Numbered from the stretch's first letter, positions 1 to 8,513 are shown. The stretch is DNA of 64,000 nt from Methylobacterium tardum (GCF_023546765.1 NZ_CP097484.1:2202001-2266000); one strand, 5' to 3'. The notes: a model not told the origin generated them from the sequence alone. Made by a program: numbers and translations.

Positions 1-369
1 GTGCGGCTCAGGGTCCCCGCCCACCTTGTCGCGACAGTCGGCCAGCAGCATCTCGTCAGGGCTCTCGACACGGACAGCGAGACTGCTGCCCGCGAGCGAC
101 GGTGGCTCGCGCTGGCGCTGTTGTGGGACTGGATCGGTGCGCAGACCGTCTCGGACGGTTGGGAGCCCGCCTGGGCGGCTGAACTGACCGGTTCAGGACG
201 GTCCCGTGACGATGCCGGGCGAGAGTGCCCCGACCCTACTCCTCATCCTCCTCCCAAGAGGCGATCCCGAAAGGGTAGCCAGGACCATGCTCCCCAAGGT
301 GTCTCATCGCGCCAGACCACGATCCTCACGACGATGGAGCGCTGGTTGAAGGAGATCGAAGGGGTGCAG
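1..369 (+). repeat. Left arm of a 369-bp inverted repeat
   Basis: Base n on the + strand matches the complement of base 2967-n through n=369, and the encoded protein is identical throughout. The repeat may continue left of the window. Its partner is 2598-2966. The arms enclose about 2.2 kb carrying a DUF6894 gene, a Crp/Fnr regulator and the catalytic part of the integrase. Confidence 0.9.
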
Positions 370-393
370 CATTTTGGAACCTGCCTCTGGTAA
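1..393 (+). pseudogene. Truncated 5' fragment of a tyrosine integrase
   Basis: The frame is open from the first base of the window, so the true start lies to the left. Bases 1-369 encode the same residues as positions 16-138 of the intact integrase at 1653-3011, on the opposite strand. After base 369 the match stops abruptly and the frame ends with seven unrelated residues (HFGTCLW) and a stop. All catalytic residues of a tyrosine recombinase lie beyond the break, so the fragment cannot recombine DNA. The GTG at position 1 is an internal valine, not a start. It is a remnant of a duplication and inversion, or of a second related element. Confidence 0.85.
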
Positions 394-633
394 GCCGCCT
401 CTGACATTGGGCACCTGCCGCCAGCAACCGCTCCCAACGCTTCTCGGACCTTCCCAGCCCTAATGGCCCAAAAGGACCGCGTCCTATCGTTAACCTATCG
501 GTCGCTGCCCATTGTCACCTAAGTCAGTGCGGCCGAGGTCCGTGCCGAGTAGGTATATCCATCGCTGGCTCCTACCCGAGCCGTCAGCGACTGCGAGACC
601 TGCGTGCTCCCGGCTCGTGACCGGAGCGCCAGC

Positions 634-873
634 GTGCCGCGCTACTTCTTCGACATCCACAACGGTGGCCCCAAGCGGGATGACACCGGCACCGAGTGCG
701 CCGACCTCGACGCGGTGCGCCAGCAGGCCCTGCGCACGCTGCCCGAGATCGCCCGCGAGGAAATCCCCAGAGATGGCGACCGTCAGACCTTCACCGTGCT
801 GGTCACCGACGAGGACGGGCACCCGGTCTACTCTGGGACGTTAAACTATGCCGGGTTGTGGCTGCTGCGCTGA
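634..873 (+). CDS. DUF6894 family small protein
   Basis: A 79-residue protein with the DUF6894 pattern: an N-terminal PRYFFDIHNG strand, then DDTGTEC, a helical stretch with VRQQALRTLPEIAREEIP, and a final strand FTVLVTDEDGHPVYSGTLNYAGLWL. The family is common and multicopy in Methylobacterium and has no established function. The GTG at 634 is chosen because GGAG sits seven bases upstream and the family starts with (M)PRYFF; an in-frame GTG at 604 lacks such a site. It lies 34 bases before a Crp/Fnr gene on the same strand, and the two may be cotranscribed. It is inside the inverted-repeat segment of the element. Confidence 0.75.
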   Translation: MPRYFFDIHNGGPKRDDTGTECADLDAVRQQALRTLPEIAREEIPRDGDRQTFTVLVTDEDGHPVYSGTLNYAGLWLLR

Positions 874-907
874 CAGTAAGCCGATCTGCGACGCGGCGGG
901 GAACGCC

Positions 908-1639
908 ATGTCCAATCCGCTGATCCGCAAGCTGGAAGCTGTCGTTGACTTCACCGACCGAGACCGAGCGGTGCTGGAGCAGGTGTGTAAGTCCACTCAG
1001 CCCATTGCGGCTGGGCGGGACATCATCCGACAAGGCGACCGACCCAACAACGTACATCTCGTGCTCGATGGCGTCGCCTTCCGTTACAAGGTGATGCGGA
1101 ACGGTGGACGCCAGATCGTGGCCGTGCTGGTGCCGGGTGACTTTTGCGACCTGCACGTGGCGATCCTGGGCGAGATGGACCATTCCATCGGCGCACTTAC
1201 CCCCTGCACGCTGGCGGTGATCCCACGTGAGACGATCCTTGATCTGACGGAGCGCCACCCCCGCATCAACCGCGCGATGTGGTGGGCGACGCTTGTGGAT
1301 GAGGGCACCTTACGCGAGTGGCTCACCAACATCGGTCAACGCGAGGCGGCCGAGGGGCTGGCGCACATCTTCTGCGAGTTGTTGCTCCGGCTTCAGAGCG
1401 TCGGCGCGGCGGATGCCAACAGCTATCCAATGCCGTTGCGCCAGAACGACCTTGCCGACGTGCTCGGCATGACGAGCGTGCATGTTAACCGCACCCTACA
1501 AGCGCTGCGGGAAGCGGGTCTGATCGTGCTGGAACGGCGGCGGCTCACCATCCCGGACGTGGATCGGCTGAAGGAGTTCTGCGGCTTCGATCCCGCCTAT
1601 CTCCATCTCCGTCCGCGGCAGCCCGAAGCAGTAGGGTAG
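908..1639 (+). CDS. Crp/Fnr family transcriptional regulator
   Basis: A 243-residue regulator. The N-terminal half is a cyclic-nucleotide-binding-type beta barrel (about residues 10-130, with IRQGDRPNNVHLVLDGVAFRY and VLVPGDFCDL). The C-terminal part is a winged helix (about 170-225, with LRQNDLADVLGMTSVHVNRTLQALREAGLI). The FNR cysteine cluster is absent, so it is not an oxygen-sensing Fe-S regulator; the ligand is unknown. ATG 908 follows GGGGA with good spacing; the frame upstream to 848 overlaps DUF6894 and looks untranslated. It converges on the integrase with a 13-base gap. Such small Crp proteins are frequent on Methylobacterium accessory elements; its targets cannot be told from sequence. 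Confidence 0.85.
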   Translation: MSNPLIRKLEAVVDFTDRDRAVLEQVCKSTQPIAAGRDIIRQGDRPNNVHLVLDGVAFRYKVMRNGGRQIVAVLVPGDFCDLHVAILGEMDHSIGALTPCTLAVIPRETILDLTERHPRINRAMWWATLVDEGTLREWLTNIGQREAAEGLAHIFCELLLRLQSVGAADANSYPMPLRQNDLADVLGMTSVHVNRTLQALREAGLIVLERRRLTIPDVDRLKEFCGFDPAYLHLRPRQPEAVG

Positions 1640-1652
1640 ACTGCCTGTTACG

Positions 1653-3011
1653 CTAGGGTCCGGCCTCCGCTCCTGGCCGACTTAGCGTGCAGGCACCAAG
1701 CGTCAGGGTTTGAAGGTGCTTTTTCACAGGAGGCTCGATCACACGATCAAGAGCGTCGATGGCGGCGCGGAGTTGCTCAGGCACAAGCCCTGAAGAGTAA
1801 ACGGCGAGGGCGAGCGTCGGCTTGGCATGCCCCATAAGCTCAGCGATGACGCTGCTGTTGACCGCCGTTGTGTGGGTAGAGGCCCGTTCAAGATAGGTCG
1901 CGAAGGACCGCCGGAAGCTATGAAAATCGACCTGCTTGCTCGGTCCAAGCACCTTCTGTCGGAAGGTCGCAAATCGCTTCACCACGATCCAGCTTCGTTT
2001 CCCGTCCGGCCCTGCGGGGGTGAGGCCCGAGAACACCCAACCATCAGATGAGCTTGCTAATCGCCGCTGCATGATCGGCCACGCCAGTTCATGAACTGGT
2101 ACGATGCGCCGGGCGTTCTCCGTCTTCCCATGTGAAATGCGGAACGCCCGCTCGTCAGCAATCACGTCGGCAGTACGTAGTTGGCAAAGCTCACCTATGC
2201 GGCAGCCAGTCAGTAGGCCGATCCGCATGAGGTCGAACAGCACCGCCCCATACCGTTGGCCCATGATTTCGACAGGGTCTGCCCTGAGCAGCGCAACAAG
2301 CTCGTCAGCAGTGTAGGCGCGCTTAGCCGATCCCTGCTTCGAGGGCTTTGCAAAGCTACCCTGGCCTCGCCACGGGTTGTTACCGACAAAGCCACGCTTG
2401 GTGAGCCACTGCCACATGGAAGAAAGCGAGGCGATTTTCCGATTGATGGTTTTCTGAGATGCTCCACTCCGCAGCAGAACCTCGCCAACGAAGTCGCCTG
2501 CGACACGTCGATCTACCCTACGAACAGAACAATTTGGCGGCTGTGTTCGAGCGAACTCCCGCACCGCCAAGGCGTGCTGCATTCTCGACTGCTTCGTCTG
2601 CACCCCTTCGATCTCCTTCAACCAGCGCTCCATCGTCGTGAGGATCGTGGTCTGGCGCGATGAGACACCTTGGGGAGCATGGTCCTGGCTACCCTTTCGG
2701 GATCGCCTCTTGGGAGGAGGATGAGGAGTAGGGTCGGGGCACTCTCGCCCGGCATCGTCACGGGACCGTCCTGAACCGGTCAGTTCAGCCGCCCAGGCGG
2801 GCTCCCAACCGTCCGAGACGGTCTGCGCACCGATCCAGTCCCACAACAGCGCCAGCGCGAGCCACCGTCGCTCGCGGGCAGCAGTCTCGCTGTCCGTGTC
2901 GAGAGCCCTGACGAGATGCTGCTGGCCGACTGTCGCGACAAGGTGGGCGGGGACCCTGAGCCGCACGTACCAGCGCCCGCGACGACGTTGCAGGTACTCC
3001 GGGCGGCGCAC
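1653..3011 (-). CDS. Site-specific tyrosine recombinase (integrase)
   Basis: A 452-residue phage-type integrase. Residues 1-25 (MRRPEYLQRRRGRWYVRLRVPAHL) match the DUF6538 N-terminal module. A SAM-like core-binding domain spans about 140-215 and the catalytic domain about 230-425. The active-site set is complete: R271 in TGCRIGEL, K296, H364-x-x-R367 in HSFRR, H395 in MGHAKP and nucleophile Y405. The gene starts 99 bases from the 3' end of tRNA-Ser(GGA), the usual position for an integrase of an element inserted in a tRNA gene, so it probably excises or inserts the element extending leftwards. Codons 16-138 are duplicated in inverted orientation at 1-369. The 13-bp palindrome just upstream may control it. 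Confidence 0.92.
   Translation of the reverse strand: MRRPEYLQRRRGRWYVRLRVPAHLVATVGQQHLVRALDTDSETAARERRWLALALLWDWIGAQTVSDGWEPAWAAELTGSGRSRDDAGRECPDPTPHPPPKRRSRKGSQDHAPQGVSSRQTTILTTMERWLKEIEGVQTKQSRMQHALAVREFARTQPPNCSVRRVDRRVAGDFVGEVLLRSGASQKTINRKIASLSSMWQWLTKRGFVGNNPWRGQGSFAKPSKQGSAKRAYTADELVALLRADPVEIMGQRYGAVLFDLMRIGLLTGCRIGELCQLRTADVIADERAFRISHGKTENARRIVPVHELAWPIMQRRLASSSDGWVFSGLTPAGPDGKRSWIVVKRFATFRQKVLGPSKQVDFHSFRRSFATYLERASTHTTAVNSSVIAELMGHAKPTLALAVYSSGLVPEQLRAAIDALDRVIEPPVKKHLQTLTLGACTLSRPGAEAGP
2598..2966 (-). repeat. Right arm of the 369-bp inverted repeat
   Basis: This stretch is part of the intact integrase (codons 16-138) and is the inverted partner of 1-369. Recombination between the arms would invert 370-2597 and move the integrase catalytic part behind the other 5' end. 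Confidence 0.9.
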
Positions 3012-3039
3012 CGCTGACCTCTCTCCTCAACGGCCACGA

Positions 3040-3052
3040 TGACACTGTGTCA
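3040..3052. promoter_or_regulatory. 13-bp palindrome upstream of the integrase
   Basis: TGACAC-T-GTGTCA is a perfect inverted repeat 29-41 bases upstream of the integrase start and about 60 bases from the tRNA 3' end. It could be an operator for the integrase gene or an arm-type binding site for the recombinase or an excisionase. Neither role is proven by sequence. Confidence 0.4.
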
Positions 3053-3110
3053 CCAAGTGGGTTCGAAGCGAGAGCTAAAAACCGTTTATTGACAGTGGTT
3101 TATAGGCAAT

Positions 3111-3200
3111 TGGCGGAGGGAGCGGGATTCGAACCCGCGATACCGTTTCCGGTATACACACTTTCCAGGCGTGCGCCTTCAACCACTCGGCCACCCCTCC
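3111..3200 (-). tRNA. tRNA-Ser(GGA)
   Basis: The complement folds as a class II tRNA. The 7-bp acceptor stem GGAGGGG/TCCCTCC has one G-T pair, followed by discriminator G and an encoded CCA (3113-3111). The anticodon loop CTGGAAA has anticodon GGA. The long variable arm is typical of serine tRNAs, and the T arm is GCGGG-TTCGAAT-CCCGC. Its 3' end faces the integrase, so the tRNA 3' end is the probable attachment site of the element to the left, with the functional tRNA kept intact. Confidence 0.96.
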
Positions 3201-3306
3201 GTCCGCGGACCGGGCACCCGGGCGCACAAGCGGGGCGCCGGGCGCAGCCAGGGCCGCGCGGTGCCGTGCTGTTAGCCGGGTGCGCCGCCGTGCGCAAGGC
3301 GGAGAC

Positions 3307-3334
3307 GGCCGGGCGGTGCGAAAACCGCCCGGCC
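3307..3334 (-). terminator. GC-rich hairpin downstream of glgX
   Basis: An 11-bp perfect stem (ggccgggcggt / accgcccggcc) with a GCGAAA loop lies 8 bases past the glgX stop. There is no clear T tract on the glgX strand, so it is at best a weak intrinsic terminator or an mRNA-stabilising hairpin. It also separates glgX from the tRNA gene. Confidence 0.45.
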
Positions 3335-3341
3335 GCGGGTT

Positions 3342-5609
3342 TCAGCCTTCCGCGTCGAGGTGGAACCGGACATGCTCCACGTTCGCCCGCTCGAAGGCCT
3401 GCATCACGTGCTGGTACGAGCGCTCCATGGCGTTGTCGCCGTCGCCGGGGCTGTCCTCGGGCTTCAGCACGAACATCAGCAGCGAGCGCCCGGTCACGTC
3501 GTAGCCGATGCCGAACTTGAAGCTCTCCACGTCCTGGCTGTCGGGCAGGTTGGTGTCGAGGAGTCGCGTCCAGGCAACGCCGCCCACGGATTCGGGCAGC
3601 GTGAACGTCACGAGGTCGTGGTGGGCGTTGAACATGATCAGCAGGGTCGCGTCGCCGCCGCGGCGGTGCAGGCCGGTGGCCTGGGCGCGGCCGTCGAGCT
3701 GAACCGCGAAGGCGCGGGCGCCGCCGTCGGTCCAATTTTCGGGCGTCATCTCACTCCCGTCCGGGCGCAGCCACGCCACGTCCTTGACGCCGAACTCCTC
3801 GTCGTACTGCCCGGTGAGGAACCGTCCGCGGCTCAGGATCGGCAGGGCGTTGCGCAGGATGATCAGGCGCTGGGTGAACTCGGCGAGGTCCTGCTCCTCC
3901 TCCCCGATCGCACCCCAGTCCAGCCAGGAGACCTCGTTGTCCTGGCAATAGGCGTTGTTGTTGCCCTGCTGGGTCCGGGCGAACTCGTCGCCGGCGAGCA
4001 GCATCGGCGTGCCGCGGGACAGGAACAGGGTCGCCAGCATGTTGCGCATCTGGCGCAGGCGCACCGCCCGGATCTCCGGGTCGTCGGTCGGACCCTCGAC
4101 GCCGTAATTGTACGAGAGGTTGTGCGAGTGGCCGTCGCGGTTGCCCTCGCCGTTCGCCTCGTTGTGCTTGTCGTTGTACGAGACCGTGTCGTGCAAGGTG
4201 AAGCCGTCATGGGCGGTGAGGAAGTTCACCGAGGCCCAGGGCTTGCGCCCACGCTTGTTGAACTTGTCGGCCGAGCCGGCGATGCGCGCGGCGAGGTCCG
4301 GAAGCAGGCCGGCATCGCCCTTCCAGTAGGCTCGGACGTCGTCGCGGAACCGGTCGTTCCACTCGGCCCAGCCCGGCGGGAAGCCGCCGACCTGGTAGCC
4401 GCCCGGGCCGCAATCCCACGGCTCGGCGATCAGCTTCACCGAATTCAGGACCGGATCCTGCCGGCAGGTGTCGAGGAAGCCGCCGCCCTCGTCGAACCCG
4501 TAGGGCTCGCGGCCCAGGATCGTGGCGAGGTCGAAGCGGAAGCCGTCCACCTGCATCTCCTGCGCCCAGTAGCGCAGCGAATCGGTGACGAGCTGCAGCA
4601 CCCGCGGATGCGACAGGTTGAAGGTGTTCCCGGTGCCGGTGTCGTTGATGTAGTAGCGCGGCTCGTTGGGCATCAGCCGGTAGTAGGAGGCATTGTCGAT
4701 CCCCTTGAACGACAGAGTCGGCCCCTTCTCGTTGCCCTCGGCGGTGTGATTGTAGACCACGTCGAGGATCACCTCGAGACCGGCGCCGTGGAAGCGCGAG
4801 ACCATCTCCTTGAACTCGGAGAAGGCGAAGTCCGGCACCGCCGCGTAGCGCCGGGCGGGGGTGAAGAACGAGATCGTGTTGTAGCCCCAGTAATTCACCA
4901 GACCCTTCTGCTCGAGGTAATCGTCCTGCACGAAGGCGTGGACCGGCAGCAGCTCCACCGAGGTGACGCCGAGGCTCTTGATGTAGTCGAGCACGTCCCG
5001 GGTGCCGAGGCCGGCATAGGTGCCGCGCAGCTTCTCGGGCACCCGCGGGTCGAGCTTGGTCATGCCCTTCACGTGGGTCTCGTAGACGATCGTCTTCTCC
5101 CACGGGATCAGCGGCTTCTGGTGCCGCCCCCAGGTGAAGGCCGGGTCGATCACCCGCGAGCGGCGGGTGTAGGGGGCGCTGTCGCGCTCGTCGAAGGTCA
5201 GGTCGTCACCCGATTCCATCTGGTAGCCGAACAGGGCCGGGTTCCAGGTGATCGAGCCGACGAGCCCCTTGGCGTAGGGGTCGATCAGCAGCTTGTTGGG
5301 GTTGAACCGGTGGCCGGCCTTCGGCTCGTAGGGGCCGTGGACCCGGTAGCCGTAGATCGTGCCGGGCCGGGCATCGGGCAGGTAGCCGTGCCAGATCTCG
5401 TCGGTGTACTCGGGCAGCTCGATCCGCTCGATCTCCTGCTCGCCCTGGTCGTCGAACAGGCAGAGCTCGACCTTGGTGGCGTGGGCGGAGAACAGCGCGA
5501 AGTTAACGCCGAGCCCGTCCCAGGTCGCGCCGAGGGGATAGGGTTGGCCTTCCTGGATGCGCGAGCGGGTCGCGCGGGCCTGCGATGCGGGACGACGGGA
5601 ATCGGACAT
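3342..5609 (-). CDS. glgX: Glycogen debranching enzyme GlgX
   Basis: A 755-residue GH13 isoamylase-type enzyme that hydrolyses alpha-1,6 branches left on glycogen limit dextrins. An N-terminal CBM48 module (about 20-120, YPLGATWDGLGVNFALFSAHATKVELCLFD) precedes the catalytic barrel. The nucleophile is D360 in DGFRFDLATILG, the acid/base is E396 in LIAEPWDCG, and FLTAHDGFTLHD carries the second aspartate. Length matches the family. ATG 5609 is preceded by GGAG; the frame open to 5780 encodes arginine-rich sequence and overlaps the next gene, so it is not used. No other glycogen genes are in the window, so it appears to be a solitary unit here. Confidence 0.95.
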   Translation of the reverse strand: MSDSRRPASQARATRSRIQEGQPYPLGATWDGLGVNFALFSAHATKVELCLFDDQGEQEIERIELPEYTDEIWHGYLPDARPGTIYGYRVHGPYEPKAGHRFNPNKLLIDPYAKGLVGSITWNPALFGYQMESGDDLTFDERDSAPYTRRSRVIDPAFTWGRHQKPLIPWEKTIVYETHVKGMTKLDPRVPEKLRGTYAGLGTRDVLDYIKSLGVTSVELLPVHAFVQDDYLEQKGLVNYWGYNTISFFTPARRYAAVPDFAFSEFKEMVSRFHGAGLEVILDVVYNHTAEGNEKGPTLSFKGIDNASYYRLMPNEPRYYINDTGTGNTFNLSHPRVLQLVTDSLRYWAQEMQVDGFRFDLATILGREPYGFDEGGGFLDTCRQDPVLNSVKLIAEPWDCGPGGYQVGGFPPGWAEWNDRFRDDVRAYWKGDAGLLPDLAARIAGSADKFNKRGRKPWASVNFLTAHDGFTLHDTVSYNDKHNEANGEGNRDGHSHNLSYNYGVEGPTDDPEIRAVRLRQMRNMLATLFLSRGTPMLLAGDEFARTQQGNNNAYCQDNEVSWLDWGAIGEEEQDLAEFTQRLIILRNALPILSRGRFLTGQYDEEFGVKDVAWLRPDGSEMTPENWTDGGARAFAVQLDGRAQATGLHRRGGDATLLIMFNAHHDLVTFTLPESVGGVAWTRLLDTNLPDSQDVESFKFGIGYDVTGRSLLMFVLKPEDSPGDGDNAMERSYQHVMQAFERANVEHVRFHLDAEG

Positions 5610-5730
5610 GAACACTCCGGAACGCGACCCGCCCGGCCACGTGCCGTTGCGGGGAGCCTCTGGTGAACGTGCCGAAAACAGCGAAGCTCCCGCGCTGCCG
5701 CAAAAATCACGGGCGCCGCACGCCCGCGCC

Positions 5731-6705
5731 TCAGTTCGAGGCCGCGGCCGTGAAGCTGCGGTCGACGGCCCGGCCAACATCGAGCGTTTTCGACAGGATG
5801 CCGTACCGGGTCGCCCGGTCCGAGGCCTCCTGGACCTCCTTCACGACGGCGTCGTCGATCGCGACCGGGCTGGTCCGCTGCGCCGTGTAGGCCGCGCGCA
5901 GGACGTCCTCGGGCAGCTTGGTCAGCTCGGCCGTGTTCCGGGCATAGGCATCGAGGTGGTCCAGCGACCACAGCCGCGCCTTGTTCAGGCGGAGCAGGAA
6001 GTCCTGCAGGGCGGCGCGCTTGGTGGCGATGGCGCTGTCCGACGCGACGATGAACGTGATGGTCGGCGTCAGGTCCGCGCCGTCGGCGATCGGGCGGGCC
6101 TTGTCCTTGAGTGTCGCGAACGAAACGTAGGGGTCCCAGACCGCCCAGGCATCCACCGAGCCGGCCATCAGCGCGACCTTGGCGTCGACCGGGTTGAGCG
6201 GTGCGAAGATGGCCTCGGACGGCGCAATCCCGGCCTTCTCCAGGGTCGCGCGGATCAGGAACTGGCCCCAGCCGCCGCGGGTGCCGGCGAGCCGCTTGCC
6301 CTTGAGATCGGCGGCCGAGCGGATCGGGGAATCCGCGCGGACCAGGATCGCCTGGGTCCGGGGATCCGACTTGGTGCCGCCGATCGCCTTGATCGGCGCC
6401 CCGGCCGCGTAGACCGTGAGAAAGGAGAGGTCGCCGGTATAGCCGACGTCGAGGGCGCCGGCGTTGAGCGCCTCCAGGATCGGTGCCGCGGCCGGGAATT
6501 CCGACCACTCGATCCGGTAGGGCAGATCCTTCGCGGCGCCGGCGATCTCCAGGAGCGACCGGTTCCCGCCCTTCTGATCGCCGACGCGCAGGACGACCGT
6601 GTCGGCCGCGAGCGATGCCGCCGCCGAGGCCACGGTGACGGCGGCGGCCAGCAGGACGGCCGCGAGCCGGCGGCCGGCGGGACGAGCGTGAGATCCGGTG
6701 CGCAT
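5731..6705 (-). CDS. ABC transporter substrate-binding protein, SsuA/TauA family
   Basis: A 324-residue periplasmic binding protein. A signal peptide covers about residues 1-34 (twin arginine near the N-terminus, hydrophobic LAAVLLAAAVTVASAAASLA, cleavage near LAA-DT). The mature part has the NMT1/SsuA-like fold signatures GDQKGGNRSLLEIAGAA, NAGALDVGYTGDLSFL and KGKRLAGTRGGWGQF. The family captures alkanesulfonates, taurine, nitrate or related small anions; the ligand cannot be fixed from sequence. No permease or ATPase gene is adjacent, so it must work with a transporter encoded elsewhere or be an orphan receptor. It lies 121 bases upstream of glgX on the same strand, with no evident functional link. 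Confidence 0.85.
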   Translation of the reverse strand: MRTGSHARPAGRRLAAVLLAAAVTVASAAASLAADTVVLRVGDQKGGNRSLLEIAGAAKDLPYRIEWSEFPAAAPILEALNAGALDVGYTGDLSFLTVYAAGAPIKAIGGTKSDPRTQAILVRADSPIRSAADLKGKRLAGTRGGWGQFLIRATLEKAGIAPSEAIFAPLNPVDAKVALMAGSVDAWAVWDPYVSFATLKDKARPIADGADLTPTITFIVASDSAIATKRAALQDFLLRLNKARLWSLDHLDAYARNTAELTKLPEDVLRAAYTAQRTSPVAIDDAVVKEVQEASDRATRYGILSKTLDVGRAVDRSFTAAASN

Positions 6706-6892
6706 GAAGCCTGTCGCCGTCTGCGGCCCGCGACGCGCGAGCCCTTCGGGACGGCCGAGTTTATGGTTGCGCCAGCGGCGATCAATGAAATGGGATTCTG
6801 TATTGCACGCGCATCGTACAAGAACATCGCGTCGAGCCGACGTGCACGAGACGATCTAGGTCTCTCCCCGCAGGTGCCAGCGGATCATGTCG

Positions 6893-6924
6893 GCGCAACC
6901 GCGCCGGGCCCGGCGCGGTTGCGC
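6893..6924. terminator. 32-bp perfect palindrome after the Nudix gene
   Basis: The two 16-base arms (gcgcaaccgcgccggg and its complement) are perfect and touch at the centre. The palindrome ends one base from the Nudix stop codon. No T tract follows on either strand. It would form a very stable mRNA hairpin, acting as a Rho-assisted end or a 3' stabiliser for the pdxY-phzF-Nudix transcript. Confidence 0.55.
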
Positions 6925-6925
6925 G

Positions 6926-7636
6926 TCAGGATCGGGACCCGAACGCGTCTGCGAGATAGGCGCGCACGAAGCCCGGCATCCGCGCGGCGTCGATATCCGC
7001 GGTGCTCCGCGCGCTGTGCAGGCGGGCGAGTTCCGGCTCGGCCTCGCCGCGGAGATGGGCCCCGATGCGCGCGTCGAGCGCCGCGGCCGAATCCGGGAAG
7101 CGCACCGGACGCAGGAAGGCGAGCTGGCCCTCCCCGTCCAGCAGCACCCACTCGGTGGCGGCGCCCTCGGGCAGCGCCAGGCCGGTCTCCTCGGCGAGTT
7201 CCCGGGCGGCGCTGCCGGCGAGGTCGACGCGGTTGCCCCGCATGTCGTCCGGGTCCGGCGTGCCGCACGGGAAGTAGAGCTGGCCGGCATTGGCCGTGTG
7301 GGCGCCCATCTCGCCGAGGAGGACCGCGCCGTCCGCCGTCCAGGGCACGATCGCCGCGAAGGCGTTGGCGACCTGCGGGTCCGCGACCCTGAAGTTCCGG
7401 TATGCCGTGAAGGTAGAATAACGGACGGCGAACAGATCGACCCGGGCGGTCCCGTCCGCGACGCTGTGGGCGCAGCTCAGGAGGACGGTGCCGTCGAACA
7501 ATCCGGGGCTCCGCCGGATCCGGTCCTGCCAATGCGCCGCGATCGCGGCGGCATTCTCGCGGGGAAAGGCCCAGTCGTAGGTCACGATCCGCGCCGTGAC
7601 ACCGGTCAGGCGCGTGATGCGGAAGCCCTCAGACAT
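6926..7636 (-). CDS. Nudix-domain protein
   Basis: A 236-residue protein with a Nudix-like centre: RELAEETGL at about residues 144-152 matches the REUxEExGU half of the Nudix box, but the upstream glutamate of the Gx5Ex7 half is replaced (valine at the expected place). It therefore probably has the Nudix fold, with uncertain pyrophosphatase activity; the substrate is unknown. The start ATG at 7636 overlaps the end of phzF by eight bases, indicating translational coupling as the last gene of pdxY-phzF-Nudix. The N-terminal 100 residues (TYDWAFPRENAAAIAAHWQ) are not recognised. Confidence 0.7.
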   Translation of the reverse strand: MSEGFRITRLTGVTARIVTYDWAFPRENAAAIAAHWQDRIRRSPGLFDGTVLLSCAHSVADGTARVDLFAVRYSTFTAYRNFRVADPQVANAFAAIVPWTADGAVLLGEMGAHTANAGQLYFPCGTPDPDDMRGNRVDLAGSAARELAEETGLALPEGAATEWVLLDGEGQLAFLRPVRFPDSAAALDARIGAHLRGEAEPELARLHSARSTADIDAARMPGFVRAYLADAFGSRS

Positions 7637-8513
7637 GCAGGGCGCCGTCCGAGACGATCACGGCCGCGCCGCCGATCTCGACGCCCCGCAGGGCACCCGC
7701 CGCGATGGTGAGCTGGAGCGCGATCGTGCTCGGCCGGCCCATCGCCTGTCCCTGGCGGATCGCCACGTCGTGCGTGCCCTCCCCCAGGGTCTCGAACTGC
7801 ATCAGGACTCCCGCGAAGGCGGAGGCCGCCGCCCCGGTGGCGGGGTCCTCCGGGACGCCGAAATTCGGCGCGAACATCCGCACCCGCCAGCTCTGGCCGG
7901 TCCCCTCGGGATCGGGCGTGTAGAGGTAGAGCCCGTCCGCCGGATCCGGCGCCTGGGCCGGCCGGGCGGCGTCGACGGCCGCCACCGAGGCGACCGGCAC
8001 GCAGGTGAAGCTCGGGCCGACCCCGTGGCGGCTCGGCACGTGCCGGCCGGTGCCGATGTCCCCGGCGGTCAGGCCGAGGAGCGGCGCCAGAATTTCGGGC
8101 TCGGGACCGGGGCCGAGGAACTCCGGCAGGGTCGGCAGCCGGAACCGCGCCCGGCCGCCCGTGCCGTCGGCCAGGGTCTCGACCACGCAGGGGATGATCC
8201 CGATGCCCTCCTCCAGGCCGAAGGCACGGGCATCGCCCCGGGCGGGATGCTGCAGCGCCAGCAGCACCGCGGCGCCGACCGTCGGGTGGCCGGCAAACGG
8301 CAGTTCCCGACCCGGGGTGAAGATGCGTAGACGCGCCCGGTGCCGGGCCTCCGCGGGCGGCAGCACGAACACCGTCTCGGACAGATTGAACTCCCGCGCG
8401 ATGGCCTGCATGGCCGCGTCGTCGAGCCCCTCGGACTCGAGCACCACCGCGAGCGGGTTGCCCGCGAGCCGCTGCTCGGTGAACACGTCCAGGGTGACGA
8501 AGCGGCGCGCCAT
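7629..8513 (-). CDS. PhzF family isomerase
   Basis: A 294-residue PhzF/diaminopimelate-epimerase-fold protein. The N-terminus TLDVFTEQRLAGNPLAVV and the NLSETVFV motif with catalytic-type E46 are diagnostic, as are FTPGRELPFAGHPTVGAA and the second-half RMFAPNFGVPEDPATGAAASAF. The family includes the phenazine isomerase PhzF, but no phenazine genes are present, so the real substrate is unknown; most chromosomal copies are uncharacterised. It sits between pdxY (64-base gap) and the Nudix gene (8-base overlap) on the same strand. Confidence 0.9.
   Translation of the reverse strand: MARRFVTLDVFTEQRLAGNPLAVVLESEGLDDAAMQAIAREFNLSETVFVLPPAEARHRARLRIFTPGRELPFAGHPTVGAAVLLALQHPARGDARAFGLEEGIGIIPCVVETLADGTGGRARFRLPTLPEFLGPGPEPEILAPLLGLTAGDIGTGRHVPSRHGVGPSFTCVPVASVAAVDAARPAQAPDPADGLYLYTPDPEGTGQSWRVRMFAPNFGVPEDPATGAAASAFAGVLMQFETLGEGTHDVAIRQGQAMGRPSTIALQLTIAAGALRGVEIGGAAVIVSDGALHV

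Noticed and set aside
3360..5666. A 768-residue open frame on the + strand opposite glgX
   Set aside because: It is the complement of a real, well-conserved gene; its composition (valine, arginine, glutamine, leucine rich) is what antisense GC-rich frames give, and it matches no family.
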